Positions 1 through 11,160 are shown, numbered from the stretch's first letter. The stretch is DNA of 51,282 nt from Humidesulfovibrio sp. (GCF_031082295.1 NZ_JAVHLD010000021.1:1-51282), one strand, 5' to 3'. The notes: generated by a model from the sequence alone, not told the origin. Made by a program: numbers and translations.

Positions 1-56
1 AATAAGGTAATCAACTCACTTGAGCTCAATACCCGGATGCCTGGAGGAATACGCAG

Positions 57-2108
57 ATGAAATCTGTTGGAATTAAGACAAAATTCCTTGTTCCCGCTGT
101 GGCGTTGGTGATCATCGGCTTTGCGGTAGTCATCTGGCTGAACGCATCTCTGACACGCACAAGCATGCAGTCGATGTCGAAAGAAAGCATGACGCTCTTG
201 TCAGAGGCAATTGCGAAAGATCTTGGTGGAGATATCGACATCTCCTACCAGATGCTCAGCTACTGGAGCAAGGAAAGCTTTGTCCGAGAGGTGTTCGCTA
301 ATGGCAATGCAAACCAGGCTGGCGCGCATTTCTCTGAAATTCTGAAAGAGATGGAAGGATCAACACTTGAGTACATCAATATATTTGACCTGAAAGGTGA
401 TTTACTAGCGTCCACGGCGAATACAGCCCCAGGGAAAAAGGTCAACGTCGCTGACCGAGACTATTTCAAGGGAATTGTCGAAGCCGGCAACACCCGTTCC
501 ATCGGCAAGCCTATCCAAAGCCGCACCACAGGCAAGAAGGTTGTCATCCTCGCCCAGAAGATCACTGATGTCGAAGGTGCCATTGTTGGCGTCCTTAGCG
601 CCGCGATCAACCTTGACGCGCTGACGGCTCAGGTCAACGCGATGAAGATCGGCAGCACAGGCTATGTCGCCATTCTTGGCCCTTCCGGCATGACGGTGGC
701 ACATCCCAACAAGGATCTGTTATTGAAGGAAGACCTTGGCAAGACAGAATGGGGCAAGCGCGCTCTTGCAGTTGAATCCACTGATTTTCTAGAATTTAAT
801 GACAACGGTAGCAAGGCTGTTTCCGTTCGCAAGGACAAGACAACCGGGTGGACAATTCTCGTCTTCGCCCCTCTTGAAGACATCGAACAGGCCGCGGCCG
901 CGGCGGCAAAGAAAGGAATGCTGCTGGGCGGCGGCATCGCCCTTGCTCTGGCGATGTTCATCATCTGGCTCGTCAACACAACCGTGGCCAAGCCGGTCTC
1001 GCTCTGCATGGCCTTTTCGTCTGCCGTTGCCGAGGGTGACCTGGACCGCAAGCTTGAGTTCACGAGCGGCGATGAGCTTGGTGTGTTGGCCAATGGTCTG
1101 CGGCACATGGTCATGAAGCTCAAAGAAGGAATGCAAAACGTTTGCGCCAAGGAAGGCGAAGCCCTCAAGATGGCTGAAAAGGCCGAGGAGGCGCTCAAGG
1201 AAGCGCGCATCGCCCAGGAACAGGCAAGCCTGGCGCGCACCCAGGGTCTGAAGGAAGCTGGAACCAAAATGCACGATGTGGCGCAAGGGGTTGAGGCCGT
1301 CTCGGGCGCGCTGGTGCAACAGGTCACGAACATCGAGGGTGGAGCGGACATCCAGAAGGCCCGCACAACGGAAACGGCCACAGCAATGGACGAGATGAAC
1401 GCAACGATTCTTGAGATTTCGCGCAACGCCTCCACAGCCTCACTCGACGCGGATCGTGTGCGCGAAACGGCGCTGAAGGGCAAGGAAGTTGTGAATCATG
1501 CAGTGGAGGCCATCGGCGCGGTGCACAAACTCTCCACAAGCATGAGTGAACAGATGAATGAGCTTGGAGAGAGCGTCAAGGGCATCGACAACATCCTCAA
1601 CGTCATCAACGACATTGCCGACCAGACCAACCTGCTGGCCTTGAACGCAGCCATTGAGGCGGCTCGCGCCGGTGATGCGGGTCGCGGCTTTGCCGTCGTC
1701 GCCGACGAGGTGCGCAAGCTGGCGGAAAAGACCATGGTCGCCACCAAGGAGGTCGGCCAGGCCATCACCTCCGTTCAGAACGGCTCCAGGCAAAGCATTC
1801 AGAATGTAGAGCGGTCAAACCTTGCGATTGAAGAAGCGAACCGGCTTGCCGGGGACTCCATCGCCTCGCTTGAGCAGGTCTTAAGTCTGGCCTCGTCCAC
1901 CTCGGACCAGATTCGGGCCATTGCCACCGCTGCCGAAGAACAGTCCGGCGCCAGCGGCGAGATCGATCACGCCGTCAAGGACATCATGGCCATCGCAGGC
2001 ACCACGCTGGACTCAGTAGAGGAATGCCGCAACACCATCAACAGCCTGACGCGACTCTCCGAAGAGCTGCGCCGCATCATGCAGGAGCTTGAAAACACGG
2101 GAGGCTAG
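57..2108 (+). CDS. Methyl-accepting chemotaxis protein with periplasmic Cache domain
   Basis: Membrane chemoreceptor that passes a periplasmic ligand signal to CheA/CheW. The 683 residues show a first membrane segment at about 10-30, a Cache-type sensor region at about 35-270 (the DRDYFKGIV and [14 protein letters not shown] stretches are typical), a second membrane segment at about 288-307, HAMP at about 308-362, a helical linker, and the MA signalling domain at about 440-680. The conserved hairpin tip ([20 protein letters not shown] and following residues) lies at about 521-551. The C-terminus ends in ELENTGG and has no NWETF-like pentapeptide for tethering CheR. The start is supported by GGAGG 9 bases upstream. 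It is convergent with the HD-GYP regulator gene, and the two stop codons overlap in a shared CTAG. The ligand cannot be read from sequence; dCache receptors commonly bind small organic acids or amino acids. Confidence 0.95.
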   Translation: MKSVGIKTKFLVPAVALVIIGFAVVIWLNASLTRTSMQSMSKESMTLLSEAIAKDLGGDIDISYQMLSYWSKESFVREVFANGNANQAGAHFSEILKEMEGSTLEYINIFDLKGDLLASTANTAPGKKVNVADRDYFKGIVEAGNTRSIGKPIQSRTTGKKVVILAQKITDVEGAIVGVLSAAINLDALTAQVNAMKIGSTGYVAILGPSGMTVAHPNKDLLLKEDLGKTEWGKRALAVESTDFLEFNDNGSKAVSVRKDKTTGWTILVFAPLEDIEQAAAAAAKKGMLLGGGIALALAMFIIWLVNTTVAKPVSLCMAFSSAVAEGDLDRKLEFTSGDELGVLANGLRHMVMKLKEGMQNVCAKEGEALKMAEKAEEALKEARIAQEQASLARTQGLKEAGTKMHDVAQGVEAVSGALVQQVTNIEGGADIQKARTTETATAMDEMNATILEISRNASTASLDADRVRETALKGKEVVNHAVEAIGAVHKLSTSMSEQMNELGESVKGIDNILNVINDIADQTNLLALNAAIEAARAGDAGRGFAVVADEVRKLAEKTMVATKEVGQAITSVQNGSRQSIQNVERSNLAIEEANRLAGDSIASLEQVLSLASSTSDQIRAIATAAEEQSGASGEIDHAVKDIMAIAGTTLDSVEECRNTINSLTRLSEELRRIMQELENTGG

Positions 2109-3193
2109 TCGCGGCACTCGCGCTGGATGTCCTCAATGAGGGCGAAGTTGGCGATGAAAATGTCGTACAACGTCGGGTCGAAATGTGTCCCACGCCCCTG
2201 GGCCATTATCGATACCGCCTTTTCATTGCTGTAGGCATCCTTGTACGGTCGTTTGGTCGTCAGGGCGTCAAAGACATCCGCTATCGCCGCAATGCGCCCG
2301 AAAAGCGGTATGTTAACGCCGGAAAGGCGTTCAGGATAACCGGTTCCGTCCCATTTTTCGTGGTGCGTGGCTGCGATGAGTGCGCCGGCCTCCAAGTATT
2401 TGGAGCTGCTACCGCCCAGAATATTGGCCCCCATCACGGTATGCCGCCGCATGACCTCCCATTCCTGATCATCAAGCTTTCCCGGCTTGAGCAGGATGGC
2501 GTCGGGAATGCCCATCTTTCCGATGTCGTGCATGGGGCTGCTGTTCAATATCAGATCCACCGCGTCCTCATCGAGCCCGAACTGATCGGCGATGACCGCG
2601 CAATAGCGGCTCATGCGATGAATGTGGCTGGCAGTGTCCTCATCCTTGTATTCCGCCGCTGCAGAGAGCTTGTGAATCGTCTCCATGTGCGCCCGCACCG
2701 TTTCAAGCCGCGCGTGCTCCAGTTCGACCAATGTTGCCCGCAGCGCTTTGGTCTTCTCCGAGACCATCTGCTCCAAACGTTGCTGATAACGTTTCACTTC
2801 GTCACGGTAGCCCTTCATGCGCAAGAGCGAAGTCATGCGCACGCTGAGCTCGGTGGAGTCGATGGGCTTGGCGACAAAATCGTTGGCTCCGCATTCAACG
2901 GCCTTAAGGCGGTCCTCCTTTGCCGAAAGCGCCGTCACCATGACAATGGGAATGTCCGAGAGCTTCGGGATTTCGCGTATCGCCTTGGCAACCAAATACC
3001 CATCCATGCCAGGCATCATTATGTCCAGAAGGACGAGATCGATCGTTTCATCTATCAACGACAGCGCCATCTGGCCGGAGTCGGCCGTCACGCACTCCAG
3101 CCCACTGGCCTTAAGCAAACCTTCAAGAACCTTCCGGTTGATGAGTTCATCATCGACAATTAGAATTTTCGCTGGCTTTTCTTCCATGTACAT
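2105..3193 (-). CDS. Response regulator with HD-GYP output domain
   Basis: Two-component response regulator predicted to hydrolyse cyclic di-GMP when phosphorylated. The N-terminal receiver domain (about 8-125) carries the acidic pair near residues 14-15, the phosphoacceptor Asp in the [11 protein letters not shown] motif (about residue 57) and the signalling Lys in VAKP. A helical linker follows (about 130-175), then an HD-GYP domain with HD in SPMHDIGK (about 222-223) and the diagnostic [11 protein letters not shown] motif (about 277-287). All the signature residues are present, so it is probably an active phosphodiesterase. The start is uncertain: ATG at 3193 or 3187, or GTG at 3196, with only a weak ribosome binding site. 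No histidine kinase gene is adjacent, so the partner kinase is unknown. It converges on the chemoreceptor gene and is divergent from the hemerythrin fusion gene. Confidence 0.92.
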   Translation of the reverse strand: MYMEEKPAKILIVDDELINRKVLEGLLKASGLECVTADSGQMALSLIDETIDLVLLDIMMPGMDGYLVAKAIREIPKLSDIPIVMVTALSAKEDRLKAVECGANDFVAKPIDSTELSVRMTSLLRMKGYRDEVKRYQQRLEQMVSEKTKALRATLVELEHARLETVRAHMETIHKLSAAAEYKDEDTASHIHRMSRYCAVIADQFGLDEDAVDLILNSSPMHDIGKMGIPDAILLKPGKLDDQEWEVMRRHTVMGANILGGSSSKYLEAGALIAATHHEKWDGTGYPERLSGVNIPLFGRIAAIADVFDALTTKRPYKDAYSNEKAVSIMAQGRGTHFDPTLYDIFIANFALIEDIQRECRD

Positions 3194-3490
3194 CACTTCG
3201 CTGGTGCTGTTTTGATTTTATGATTCGTGGCCGGTATATATTTTAATAACCTACACCCAATAGCAACTCGAATTCAATACCGACATGCCATCAAAATCTT
3301 CTATAAATCAATTTCGTAGACAAATACCACTCACCAGGGTAAGGCCTTTGTGGACTTTAAAGCTGCATCGGAATAGATAAGAATTGAACTCTGACTTTCA
3401 TGGTGACTGACAGCTCATGAAAGCCTGCTGACCATGGCGCCAGGCCCCTCCGCATGATGCGGCCTGCACGCCGAAGGCAATAGGGAGCGC
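3194..3490. other. Divergent intergenic region, HD-GYP gene / MBL-hemerythrin gene
   Basis: Non-coding stretch of about 300 bases between two divergently transcribed signalling genes, clearly AT-rich in its left half (for example the TATATATTTTAATAA run near 3235-3250). It must hold both promoters, but I could not identify convincing -35/-10, sigma-54 or sigma-28 elements. Confidence 0.5.
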
Positions 3491-6106
3491 ATGGGTAAAA
3501 TCTCCAAAATCAAGGTTGCTGAAGGGATTTTCTTCGTCAGCGTCCCGGATGCGGATGTCTATATTCTGTGCGGCTGCCCGGCGGACAGCGTCAAGCACCT
3601 CATGAAGCGAGGCTTGATCCAAAACGTCGAGGTGGATGGCGTTTCGTTTGAAACAGGCCCAAACGCCATCCTTCTCTCCGACGAGCTCATCCAGCATGGC
3701 CGTTTCGCCAACCTCTCAGAATTCCCCATCCTACAGATGTTCTACCGACAGGGCATGATTATTCCCGGCCACCCAAACAACACCGGGGTCAAGCCCGCTC
3801 TCATTGGCCTGCGCAAGCAGGTCGAAGCGCAGATGGAGTACATCTACCGCGGCAACTACGGCCTCATTTCTGAAGAAGAGATGCTTGAGGCAGGCGCTTC
3901 GAAGTCCGATGCCAAGGCCTGGATGCGCCTGAAGCTCAAGTTCGCCTTCGGCAAGATTCGCCGCATGGATGAATATGTTGATCTTGTGGTCGTAGAGAAT
4001 GAGCCGCAGGAAATTCGCAACAAGGTTTTTGTGAAGCGCCTCAAGGTGAACCAGTTTGAGATCTCCTACGGCAAGGAATCCGTGCGGGTTGATCTGAACA
4101 CCACAGAGCACTCCCTGTGCAAGCCTTCCTATGTTCTCGGCTTCCACCACATCAAGCGCGACTACTTCGCCGTTCTGCACTCGGGAGAGGGCGACGGCTG
4201 GGATCCCAACCGCCCGGCCATGGCGAGCATCATCATATTCCAGGGCAATGTCTACCTCCTCGACGCCGGACCCAACATCATGCACAGCCTGAATGCTCTT
4301 GGCATCAGCGTCAACGAGATTTCCGGCATCTTCCACACCCACGCCCACGACGATCATTTCTGCGGCCTGCCGGCTCTCATGCGCTCCGACCACCGCATCC
4401 CTTACTACGCCACCAAGCTCGTACGTGCGTCAGTCATGAAAAAGCTCGCGGCCCTGGCCATGACCAGCGAGGAAGAGTTCGACCATTACTTTGAATTTCA
4501 CGACCTTGAGCTCGGCAAGTGGAACGACATCGACACGCTCGAGGTGAAGCCGGTGTTTTCTCCGCACCCGGTGGAGACCACGGTGATGCTCTTCCGCACC
4601 CTTGATCGCAACGGCTACCGGACCTATGCCCACTTTGCGGACATCGCCAGCCTGGGCCTGCTACGCAAGATGATCACCTCCGATCCTGATGCTCCGGGCC
4701 TTTCACAAGAATTGTATGACGAGGTCTACGCCAATTACCAAGAGCCGGTGGACCTTAAGAAACTCGACATAGGGGGCGGCATGATCCACGGCGATGCCGA
4801 GGATTTCGCCCACGACAAATCCGGAAAGATTCTGCTTGCGCACACGGCCCTTCCGCTTACCTACAGGCAGAAGGAGATCGGTTCCGGCGCGCCCTTCGGC
4901 ATGGTCGATGTGCTCATCCCCGCACACCAGGATTACGTTCGATCTTACGCCTACCACTACCTCAACGCCTATTTCCCAACGGTTTCCAGCAGCAAGCTGC
5001 GGGTGTTGCTCAACTGTCCGGTGGTGAAGTTCAACCCCGAGACCCTTATCCTCAAGGCCGGCCGCAAGGCCGATTGCGTACACCTCATCCTCACCGGCCA
5101 GGTGGAGGTGATCCGCACCAAGAGCGGTGTCTACAGCACTTTGACCACTGGCGGCCTTTTGGGCGAATACACGGCGCTCACCAACAAGGGTTCCCTCGAG
5201 ACATACCGCGCCGCCAATTTTGTCCAGGCGTTGCGCATCCCGCTGGACCTCTATGCCATGTTCGTGAAGAACAACGGCCTCTACGAGGAAATGGTTCGCC
5301 TCCAGGACATCCGCAGCTTCCTGTACACAAGCCGCCTCTTCGGCGACGGCCTGACCTGCACTCGCCAGAACGATATCGCCGTCACGATCGGTTCGCATAT
5401 GGAAACAAGCGGCGAAGCCCTCAAACCCTGCACTCAGCCGACGCTTTGCCTTGTCAAATCCGGCAAGGTGGCTCTTTATGTTGGCCAACGCCTCATAGAG
5501 TCCCTCGGCCCTGGCGAGTTCTTCAACGAGAGCACCGTCCTTTTCGACACCCCTTGCCTCTTCAAGGCCAATGCCGCCAAGGGCACAGTCATCTACACCA
5601 TACCCGGCCATGTTATCTCGGATATTCCCATTGTCCGCTGGAAGCTTCTGGAAACCTATGAAAAGCGTCTCGGCAAGACTGTAAGCCACGACTCGGGCGG
5701 GGATTATTTCCAGTGGCATGACGAATACGCGGTCAATGTCAAAGTCATTGATCAGCAGCACATGGAAATCTACGAGTCCGCAAAGGTGCTCTACTCCGCA
5801 TTATTTGACGGGGACAGCACAGGCAATGCAGAAGAATTGTTCCCAAAACTCATTGCCCATACCAACCGGCATTTCAGTACCGAGAACAAACTCATGCAAG
5901 ACACTGGTTACCCAGGTTTCGCCCAGCACCAGAGGAAGCATGAGCAGATACAACAAGCCTTGCAGGAATTCGCCTCGTATTATGCCTCCAAGCGCATGAC
6001 CCCGAAGAAAGAGGTCGGCATTTTCCTCAAGGACTGGGTTATGACACACATACTCACAGAAGATCGGAGGCTTGGCACCTACCTGAATCGACAAGGTGTC
6101 AGCTAG
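3491..6106 (+). CDS. Metallo-beta-lactamase / tandem cNMP-binding-like / hemerythrin fusion protein
   Basis: Probably a soluble oxygen- or redox-responsive sensor; the exact function is unknown. Of 871 residues, about 1-205 is an uncharacterised N-terminal region. A metallo-beta-lactamase fold spans about 215-500 with HTHAHDDH at 282-289, further likely metal ligands His359 (SPHPVE), Asp384 (HFADIAS) and His479 (LIPAHQD). Two cyclic-nucleotide-binding-like barrels follow at about 505-600 and 630-710. A C-terminal bacteriohemerythrin domain (about 738-866) keeps all seven di-iron ligands: His757, His794, Glu798, His813, His817, His853 and Asp858. No signal peptide or membrane segment is seen, so it should be cytoplasmic. 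AGGGAG lies 5 bases before the ATG. The di-iron site predicts reversible O2 binding; whether the barrels bind a nucleotide, and whether the MBL part is an enzyme or a di-iron sensor, is open. Confidence 0.9.
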   Translation: MGKISKIKVAEGIFFVSVPDADVYILCGCPADSVKHLMKRGLIQNVEVDGVSFETGPNAILLSDELIQHGRFANLSEFPILQMFYRQGMIIPGHPNNTGVKPALIGLRKQVEAQMEYIYRGNYGLISEEEMLEAGASKSDAKAWMRLKLKFAFGKIRRMDEYVDLVVVENEPQEIRNKVFVKRLKVNQFEISYGKESVRVDLNTTEHSLCKPSYVLGFHHIKRDYFAVLHSGEGDGWDPNRPAMASIIIFQGNVYLLDAGPNIMHSLNALGISVNEISGIFHTHAHDDHFCGLPALMRSDHRIPYYATKLVRASVMKKLAALAMTSEEEFDHYFEFHDLELGKWNDIDTLEVKPVFSPHPVETTVMLFRTLDRNGYRTYAHFADIASLGLLRKMITSDPDAPGLSQELYDEVYANYQEPVDLKKLDIGGGMIHGDAEDFAHDKSGKILLAHTALPLTYRQKEIGSGAPFGMVDVLIPAHQDYVRSYAYHYLNAYFPTVSSSKLRVLLNCPVVKFNPETLILKAGRKADCVHLILTGQVEVIRTKSGVYSTLTTGGLLGEYTALTNKGSLETYRAANFVQALRIPLDLYAMFVKNNGLYEEMVRLQDIRSFLYTSRLFGDGLTCTRQNDIAVTIGSHMETSGEALKPCTQPTLCLVKSGKVALYVGQRLIESLGPGEFFNESTVLFDTPCLFKANAAKGTVIYTIPGHVISDIPIVRWKLLETYEKRLGKTVSHDSGGDYFQWHDEYAVNVKVIDQQHMEIYESAKVLYSALFDGDSTGNAEELFPKLIAHTNRHFSTENKLMQDTGYPGFAQHQRKHEQIQQALQEFASYYASKRMTPKKEVGIFLKDWVMTHILTEDRRLGTYLNRQGVS

Positions 6107-6479
6107 CCTGACCTTGCGCCCCTTTCCAGCAGACAAATTTTCAATCGTGCCCAAATTGTTCCGCACAAAATTGTCACATACGCCAACGTGCATTGCTGTA
6201 CATTTTACAAAATTGCAACAAAGCTCGCCCCCTCCCCCTGCATGTTTTAGCTATCCACTGAAATAACACGACTTCCTTCTTTGGCCCGATTCTTGATACC
6301 TTTCTTAAATAATGTTTTGGACAGGCGACAGAAACCGTCTGTTCGTAGCGGCCAGGGTTGATTCGGATAGGCCAGTTGAACTACAGTGCCAGCGCAAGCA
6401 AGAGCACAAAAGAATCAGGGCCACATTCCACAATACTGTCAAGGAACACCTAACGCCACACTTACAGGAGTCAGCCACC
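6107..6479 (+). other. Intergenic region and long leader of glnN
   Basis: About 370 bases without a supported gene. The left part is AT-rich and contains three near-repeats of AAATTG (around 6143, 6166 and 6211). A sigma-54-like promoter at 6281-6297 would give a leader of roughly 170 bases before glnN. The leader stays open in the glnN frame from 6312, but the upstream codons show no family similarity and there is no ribosome binding site at 6312. CAGGAG lies at the right distance before the ATG at 6480. Confidence 0.5.
6281..6297 (+). promoter_or_regulatory. Sigma-54-like promoter for glnN
   Basis: TTGGCCCGATTCTTGAT matches the RpoN consensus (TTGGCACG, four bases, TTGCW) in spacing and in the invariant GG at -24, but has A instead of C in the -12 GC pair. 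Its place upstream of a nitrogen-assimilation gene makes it plausible. No enhancer-binding site was recognised. Confidence 0.45.
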
Positions 6480-8660
6480 ATGAGCGGAATCCAGGCACGT
6501 CTGAACGCCATCTCGGCAGTCATCAATTACAAACCGGCGCACGCCCCCCTCAACTACCACGACACCAAGCCCACCGACATTTTTGGCGCCAACGTCTTCA
6601 GCGACAAGGTGATGAAAGAGCGCCTGCCGAAGGCTGTCTACAAGTCCCTGCAGAAGACCATCGAACTTGGTGAGAAACTGGACGCCTCCATTGCTGACGT
6701 GGTCGCAAACACCATGAAGGACTGGGCCATTGAGAAAGGCGCGACGCACTTCACCCACGTGTTCTACCCGCTCACCGGCATGACCGCCGAAAAACACGAC
6801 GCGTTCCTGGTGCCCGACGGCAAGGGCGGCGCCATCGCCGAATTCAGCGGCAAACTGCTGATCCAGGGCGAGCCCGACGCCTCCAGCTTCCCCTCCGGCG
6901 GCCTGCGCTCCACCTTCGAAGCCCGCGGCTACACCGCCTGGGACGTGACGAGCCCTGCCTACATCCTTGAGAACCCCAACGGCACCTTCCTGTGCATCCC
7001 CACCGCGTTCCTCTCCTGGACCGGCGAGGCGCTTGACAAGAAGACCCCGCTGCTGCGCTCCAACCAGGCCCTGAACAAGCAGGCCAAACGCGTCCTCAAG
7101 CTTTTCGGAGTCGAGTCCAAGCTGCCCATCACCTCCTTTGCCGGTCCTGAGCAGGAGTACTTCCTCATCGACCGCAACTTCGTGTTCTCCCGTCCCGACC
7201 TGCTTATCGCGGGCCGCTCCCTCTTCGGCGCCAAGTCCGCCAAGGGCCAGGAGTTCGAGGACCAGTACTTCGGCGTGGTTCCCCGCCGCGTGCTGTCTTT
7301 CATGATGGAAGTTGAGCGCGAGCTGTTCAAGCTTGGCGTGCCCGTCAAGACCCGCCACAACGAAGTCGCGCCGAGCCAGTTCGAGATCGCGCCCATCTAC
7401 GAGGTCGGCAATCTGGCCACCGACCACAACCAGATGGTCATGACCACCCTGCGCAGCGTGGCCAAGCGCTACGGCATGATCTGCCTGCTGCACGAAAAGC
7501 CTTTCTCCGGCATCAACGGCTCCGGCAAACACCTCAACTACTCCATCGGCAACGCCGAGCTGGGCAGCCTGTACGATCCGGGCGACACCCCGCACGACAA
7601 CGCCCAGTTCCTGGTCTTCTGCGCCGCCGCCATCCGCGCCCTGCACAAGTACGGCGCCATGCTTCGCGCCACCGTCGCCACCGCCTCCAATGATCACCGC
7701 CTGGGCGCCAACGAGGCTCCTCCGGCCATCATGTCCATGTACCTTGGCGAGCAGCTGGCCGACGTGTTCGACCAGATCAAGAAAGGCAAGCTCAAGGACT
7801 CCAAGAGCAAGGGTGTCATGAGCGTCGGTGTGGATACCCTGCCTCCGCTGCCCATGGATCCGGGCGACCGCAACCGCACCAGCCCCTTCGCCTTCACCGG
7901 AAACCGCTTCGAGTTCCGCGCCGTGGGCTCCTCCCAGTCCATCGCCGGCTCCCTGGTGGCCCTGAACACCATGATGGCCGAGTCCCTCGACTACATCGCC
8001 ACCGAGCTTGAGAAGGCCACCAAGGGCGACAGCAAGAAGCTCAACGCCGCCGTGCAGTCCCTGCTCCAGAAGATCGTGAAGGAGCATGACGCCATCGTGT
8101 TCAACGGCGACGGCTACTCCGAGGCTTGGCACAAGGAAGCGGCCAAGCGCGGCCTGCCCAACCTGAAGACCACCCCCGAAGCTCTGCCCGTGCTGACCAC
8201 CAAGCCCGTGGTTGAACTGTTCACCAAGTACGGCGTCCTCTCAGAGGCCGAGCTCAAGAGCCGCGAGGAAATCTACCTCGAGATGTACGCCAAGACCCTG
8301 AAGACCGAAGCCGCCCTGATGGTCCGCATGGCCACCACCATCATCTTCCCCGCCGCCATGCGCTACCAGAGCGAACTCGCCGCCGCCTGCGCCAACCTGA
8401 AGGCCATTGGCAAGGATTACAAGATGGGCGCCCTCGAAGAGGTTACCGCCAAGCTGCGCGCCCTGCAGACGGCCGTTGCCAAACTGGAGAAGCTCGCCGC
8501 GCATGAGGCCAAGAGCACCCATGCCGAGGCCAAGCACCTCTGCGACAAGGTTCTGCCCGCCATGAACGAAGTGCGCAGCTACGCCGACGCCCTTGAAACC
8601 ATCGTGGCCGACGACCTGTGGTCGCTGCCCAGCTACCAGGAAATGCTGTTCATCCGCTAA
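6480..8660 (+). CDS. glnN: Glutamine synthetase type III
   Basis: ATP-dependent condensation of ammonium and glutamate to glutamine; the large GSIII class, unlike the roughly 470-residue GSI. The 726 residues match the family length. Recognisable motifs are the N-terminal [19 protein letters not shown] block (about 138-157), [10 protein letters not shown] (about 221-230) with metal-binding Glu residues, [14 protein letters not shown] (about 291-304), [10 protein letters not shown] (about 346) and the active-site [18 protein letters not shown] (about 462-479), followed by the C-terminal helical GSIII extension. The ATG at 6480 is preceded by CAGGAG. It is monocistronic, between a sigma-54-like promoter and a strong terminator, which suggests nitrogen control. 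Codon use is strongly biased (nearly all AAG, CTG, ATC), as expected for a highly expressed gene. Confidence 0.97.
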   Translation: MSGIQARLNAISAVINYKPAHAPLNYHDTKPTDIFGANVFSDKVMKERLPKAVYKSLQKTIELGEKLDASIADVVANTMKDWAIEKGATHFTHVFYPLTGMTAEKHDAFLVPDGKGGAIAEFSGKLLIQGEPDASSFPSGGLRSTFEARGYTAWDVTSPAYILENPNGTFLCIPTAFLSWTGEALDKKTPLLRSNQALNKQAKRVLKLFGVESKLPITSFAGPEQEYFLIDRNFVFSRPDLLIAGRSLFGAKSAKGQEFEDQYFGVVPRRVLSFMMEVERELFKLGVPVKTRHNEVAPSQFEIAPIYEVGNLATDHNQMVMTTLRSVAKRYGMICLLHEKPFSGINGSGKHLNYSIGNAELGSLYDPGDTPHDNAQFLVFCAAAIRALHKYGAMLRATVATASNDHRLGANEAPPAIMSMYLGEQLADVFDQIKKGKLKDSKSKGVMSVGVDTLPPLPMDPGDRNRTSPFAFTGNRFEFRAVGSSQSIAGSLVALNTMMAESLDYIATELEKATKGDSKKLNAAVQSLLQKIVKEHDAIVFNGDGYSEAWHKEAAKRGLPNLKTTPEALPVLTTKPVVELFTKYGVLSEAELKSREEIYLEMYAKTLKTEAALMVRMATTIIFPAAMRYQSELAAACANLKAIGKDYKMGALEEVTAKLRALQTAVAKLEKLAAHEAKSTHAEAKHLCDKVLPAMNEVRSYADALETIVADDLWSLPSYQEMLFIR

Positions 8661-8686
8661 CCCCGGCCAGACAGCGCTGAAACGAC

Positions 8687-8716
8687 AAGGCCGCCCCATC
8701 CGGGGCGGCCTTTTTG
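8687..8716 (+). terminator. Intrinsic terminator of glnN
   Basis: AAGGCCGCCCC, a 3-base loop, CGGGGCGGCCTT and a T run. It sits 26 bases after the glnN stop and is a textbook rho-independent terminator. Confidence 0.93.
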
Positions 8717-8740
8717 TTGCGTGAAACAGCTGGAATTGAT

Positions 8741-9400
8741 TCAGCGATCGGCAGGAAGCGGCAGATCAAGAGGCTCGTAGCCCTGCCAACCGCTCCCGTC
8801 GAAATGCCACCACTCCGTCGGCAACGGCTCGAATCCCTGAGCCTGCATCGCCCTTTCGAGGGCCAGGCTGTTGCGCCGAGCCTCCGCGCTTGCAGCGGGC
8901 GAATCACGGTGCGCCTTGTCGGTGAAATCGTCATACCCCGTGGGCATGGGCAGTTCTGCACCATTCGCATCAACAAGTGTCACATCCACCGCTGCGCCGC
9001 GGTTGTGCCGCGAACTCTTGACGATAATGCCATCCTTGCGCTCAGGCTTTCCCACATAGCGCTCATCCGGCATGATGGCCCAAAAGGCCTCCTGCACAGA
9101 GAACGGCCTGTAGCAGTCATAGATCTTGAGACCCAAAGCTTGGCCGCGCAGGTTGGCCTGCACCGCCTCCAGCCGCCTGGCGACGTCAGAGCGAAGGAAG
9201 CAGCGGGCGGATGGATACACGCGTTTGCCGGTGAAATTGTTGGTTGTTGCGTAGCGGATGTCGAGCACAAAGCTCTTGTCAGCCTTGCTTGGTTCAACAA
9301 GCCCAGCCTTCTCCAGGTCCTGGGCTGGCTTTTCCAATGCAAACGCCTGAACGCACAAAAGCTGGAGCACAATTACCAAAAGCGCGGCACTACGAGGCAT
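8741..9400 (-). CDS. D-alanyl-D-alanine dipeptidase (VanX/DdpX family, M15D), exported
   Basis: Zinc dipeptidase that cleaves D-Ala-D-Ala; in Gram-negative bacteria such periplasmic enzymes recycle peptidoglycan-derived dipeptide rather than give glycopeptide resistance. The 219 residues start with a signal peptide (about 1-21, MPRSAALLVIVLQLL then CVQAFA). The family residues are all present: the DCYRP arginine (about 98), His132 and Asp139 in SRHNRGAAVDV, and Glu196 and His199 in EWWHFD. The start at 9400 is chosen because AAGGAG lies six bases upstream; starting further up would bury the signal peptide. No vanH or vanA-like ligase gene is near, which argues against a resistance cluster. 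Confidence 0.9.
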   Translation of the reverse strand: MPRSAALLVIVLQLLCVQAFALEKPAQDLEKAGLVEPSKADKSFVLDIRYATTNNFTGKRVYPSARCFLRSDVARRLEAVQANLRGQALGLKIYDCYRPFSVQEAFWAIMPDERYVGKPERKDGIIVKSSRHNRGAAVDVTLVDANGAELPMPTGYDDFTDKAHRDSPAASAEARRNSLALERAMQAQGFEPLPTEWWHFDGSGWQGYEPLDLPLPADR

Positions 9401-9432
9401 GACCATCTCCTTGCTCTGCAAAGAATAAGAAA

Positions 9433-9464
9433 TAAAAACGGGGAGAGATGCGACCCTCCCCCCG
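9433..9464 (-). terminator. Intrinsic terminator after the mucR-type gene
   Basis: Read on the minus strand: a CGGGG-rich arm, an unpaired stretch, CTCCCCG, then TTTTTA. It lies 20-50 bases downstream of the zinc-finger regulator stop and before the dipeptidase start. Confidence 0.75.
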
Positions 9465-9484
9465 TCTTGTGACATCAGGCATGC

Positions 9485-9880
9485 TTATTTGTTCTTGCCA
9501 CGTTTCTTCCAGAGCTCCATTTCCTTCATCTTCTTGCGGCGGTCACGCTGCAAAGACTTGCAGACCAGAGGCATACCCTTCTTGTAGCCGAACTTCTCAC
9601 GGTATTCGGAAGGAGTAAGGTCGTGGGTGGAAAGGTGCTTCTTGGTGATGATCTTAAAGGCCTTGCCGCAAACACAACATGTGATGGTCTTTTCGCGTAC
9701 TGCCTTGGTCGAGTCAACGGAAGACTCTTCTTCCTCGACTTGCACTGGCGCCTCGCCAGCAATGGCCTGAATGCCGCGCACAAGCTTCTTGACCATGGAG
9801 GTGATCTCGTCCTCCGTCATGGTCCTTACGCTGGCCTGCGCTTTGACGATTTCAAGGGCTTCCTTCAAATAGTCATCCAT
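9485..9880 (-). CDS. MucR/Ros family zinc-finger transcriptional regulator
   Basis: DNA-binding regulator of the Ros/MucR family, which controls surface polysaccharide, motility and virulence genes in alphaproteobacteria and is also common in Desulfovibrio. Of 131 residues, the N-terminal half is helical and acidic (about 1-60, probably oligomerisation). The zinc finger uses Cys68 and Cys71 with His82 and His86 in KKHLSTH, and is followed by the typical LTPSEYREKFG block and a very basic tail. AAGGAG precedes the ATG. Targets cannot be read from the sequence; it has its own terminator and is followed by an exported dipeptidase gene. Confidence 0.93.
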   Translation of the reverse strand: MDDYLKEALEIVKAQASVRTMTEDEITSMVKKLVRGIQAIAGEAPVQVEEEESSVDSTKAVREKTITCCVCGKAFKIITKKHLSTHDLTPSEYREKFGYKKGMPLVCKSLQRDRRKKMKEMELWKKRGKNK

Positions 9881-10067
9881 ATCCTTCTCCTTGTCGTTGG
9901 CGGAACATCTTCCGGTAAAGACGGTGCTGCATTCAATTGCATCAGTTTATGGACCGCTAACACTGTCAAACTGTTTCGTCAACAACATGGAGTGTATTTG
10001 GAACGCAAAGAAACTAATGCTTCACAAGGTGCCACTGCAACTGTTCTGCTGCTAGCAAATGTTTATT

Positions 10068-10100
10068 GAAAAAAAAGGGGCCGCCCTTTCGGACGGCCCC
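10068..10100 (-). terminator. Terminator of the ilv operon
   Basis: On the minus strand, GGGGCCGTCC, loop GAAA, GGGCGGCCCC and a run of eight T. It begins 22 bases after the ilvC stop and closes the long minus-strand transcription unit. Confidence 0.93.
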
Positions 10101-10122
10101 ATACAGTAGCGCAGATAGCCAG

Positions 10123-11160
<1,038 letters not shown>

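Noticed and set aside
3194-3490. Sigma-28 or sigma-54 promoter between the HD-GYP and hemerythrin genes
   Set aside because: No stretch matches either consensus well enough.
6471-8132. Long open frame (553 codons) antisense to glnN
   Set aside because: It is a shadow of a high-GC, strongly biased gene; the translation is Gly/Val/Leu/His-rich without family similarity.
8741-9400. Vancomycin resistance gene (vanX)
   Set aside because: No vanA/vanH or VanRS genes nearby, signal peptide present; a peptidoglycan recycling dipeptidase is more likely.
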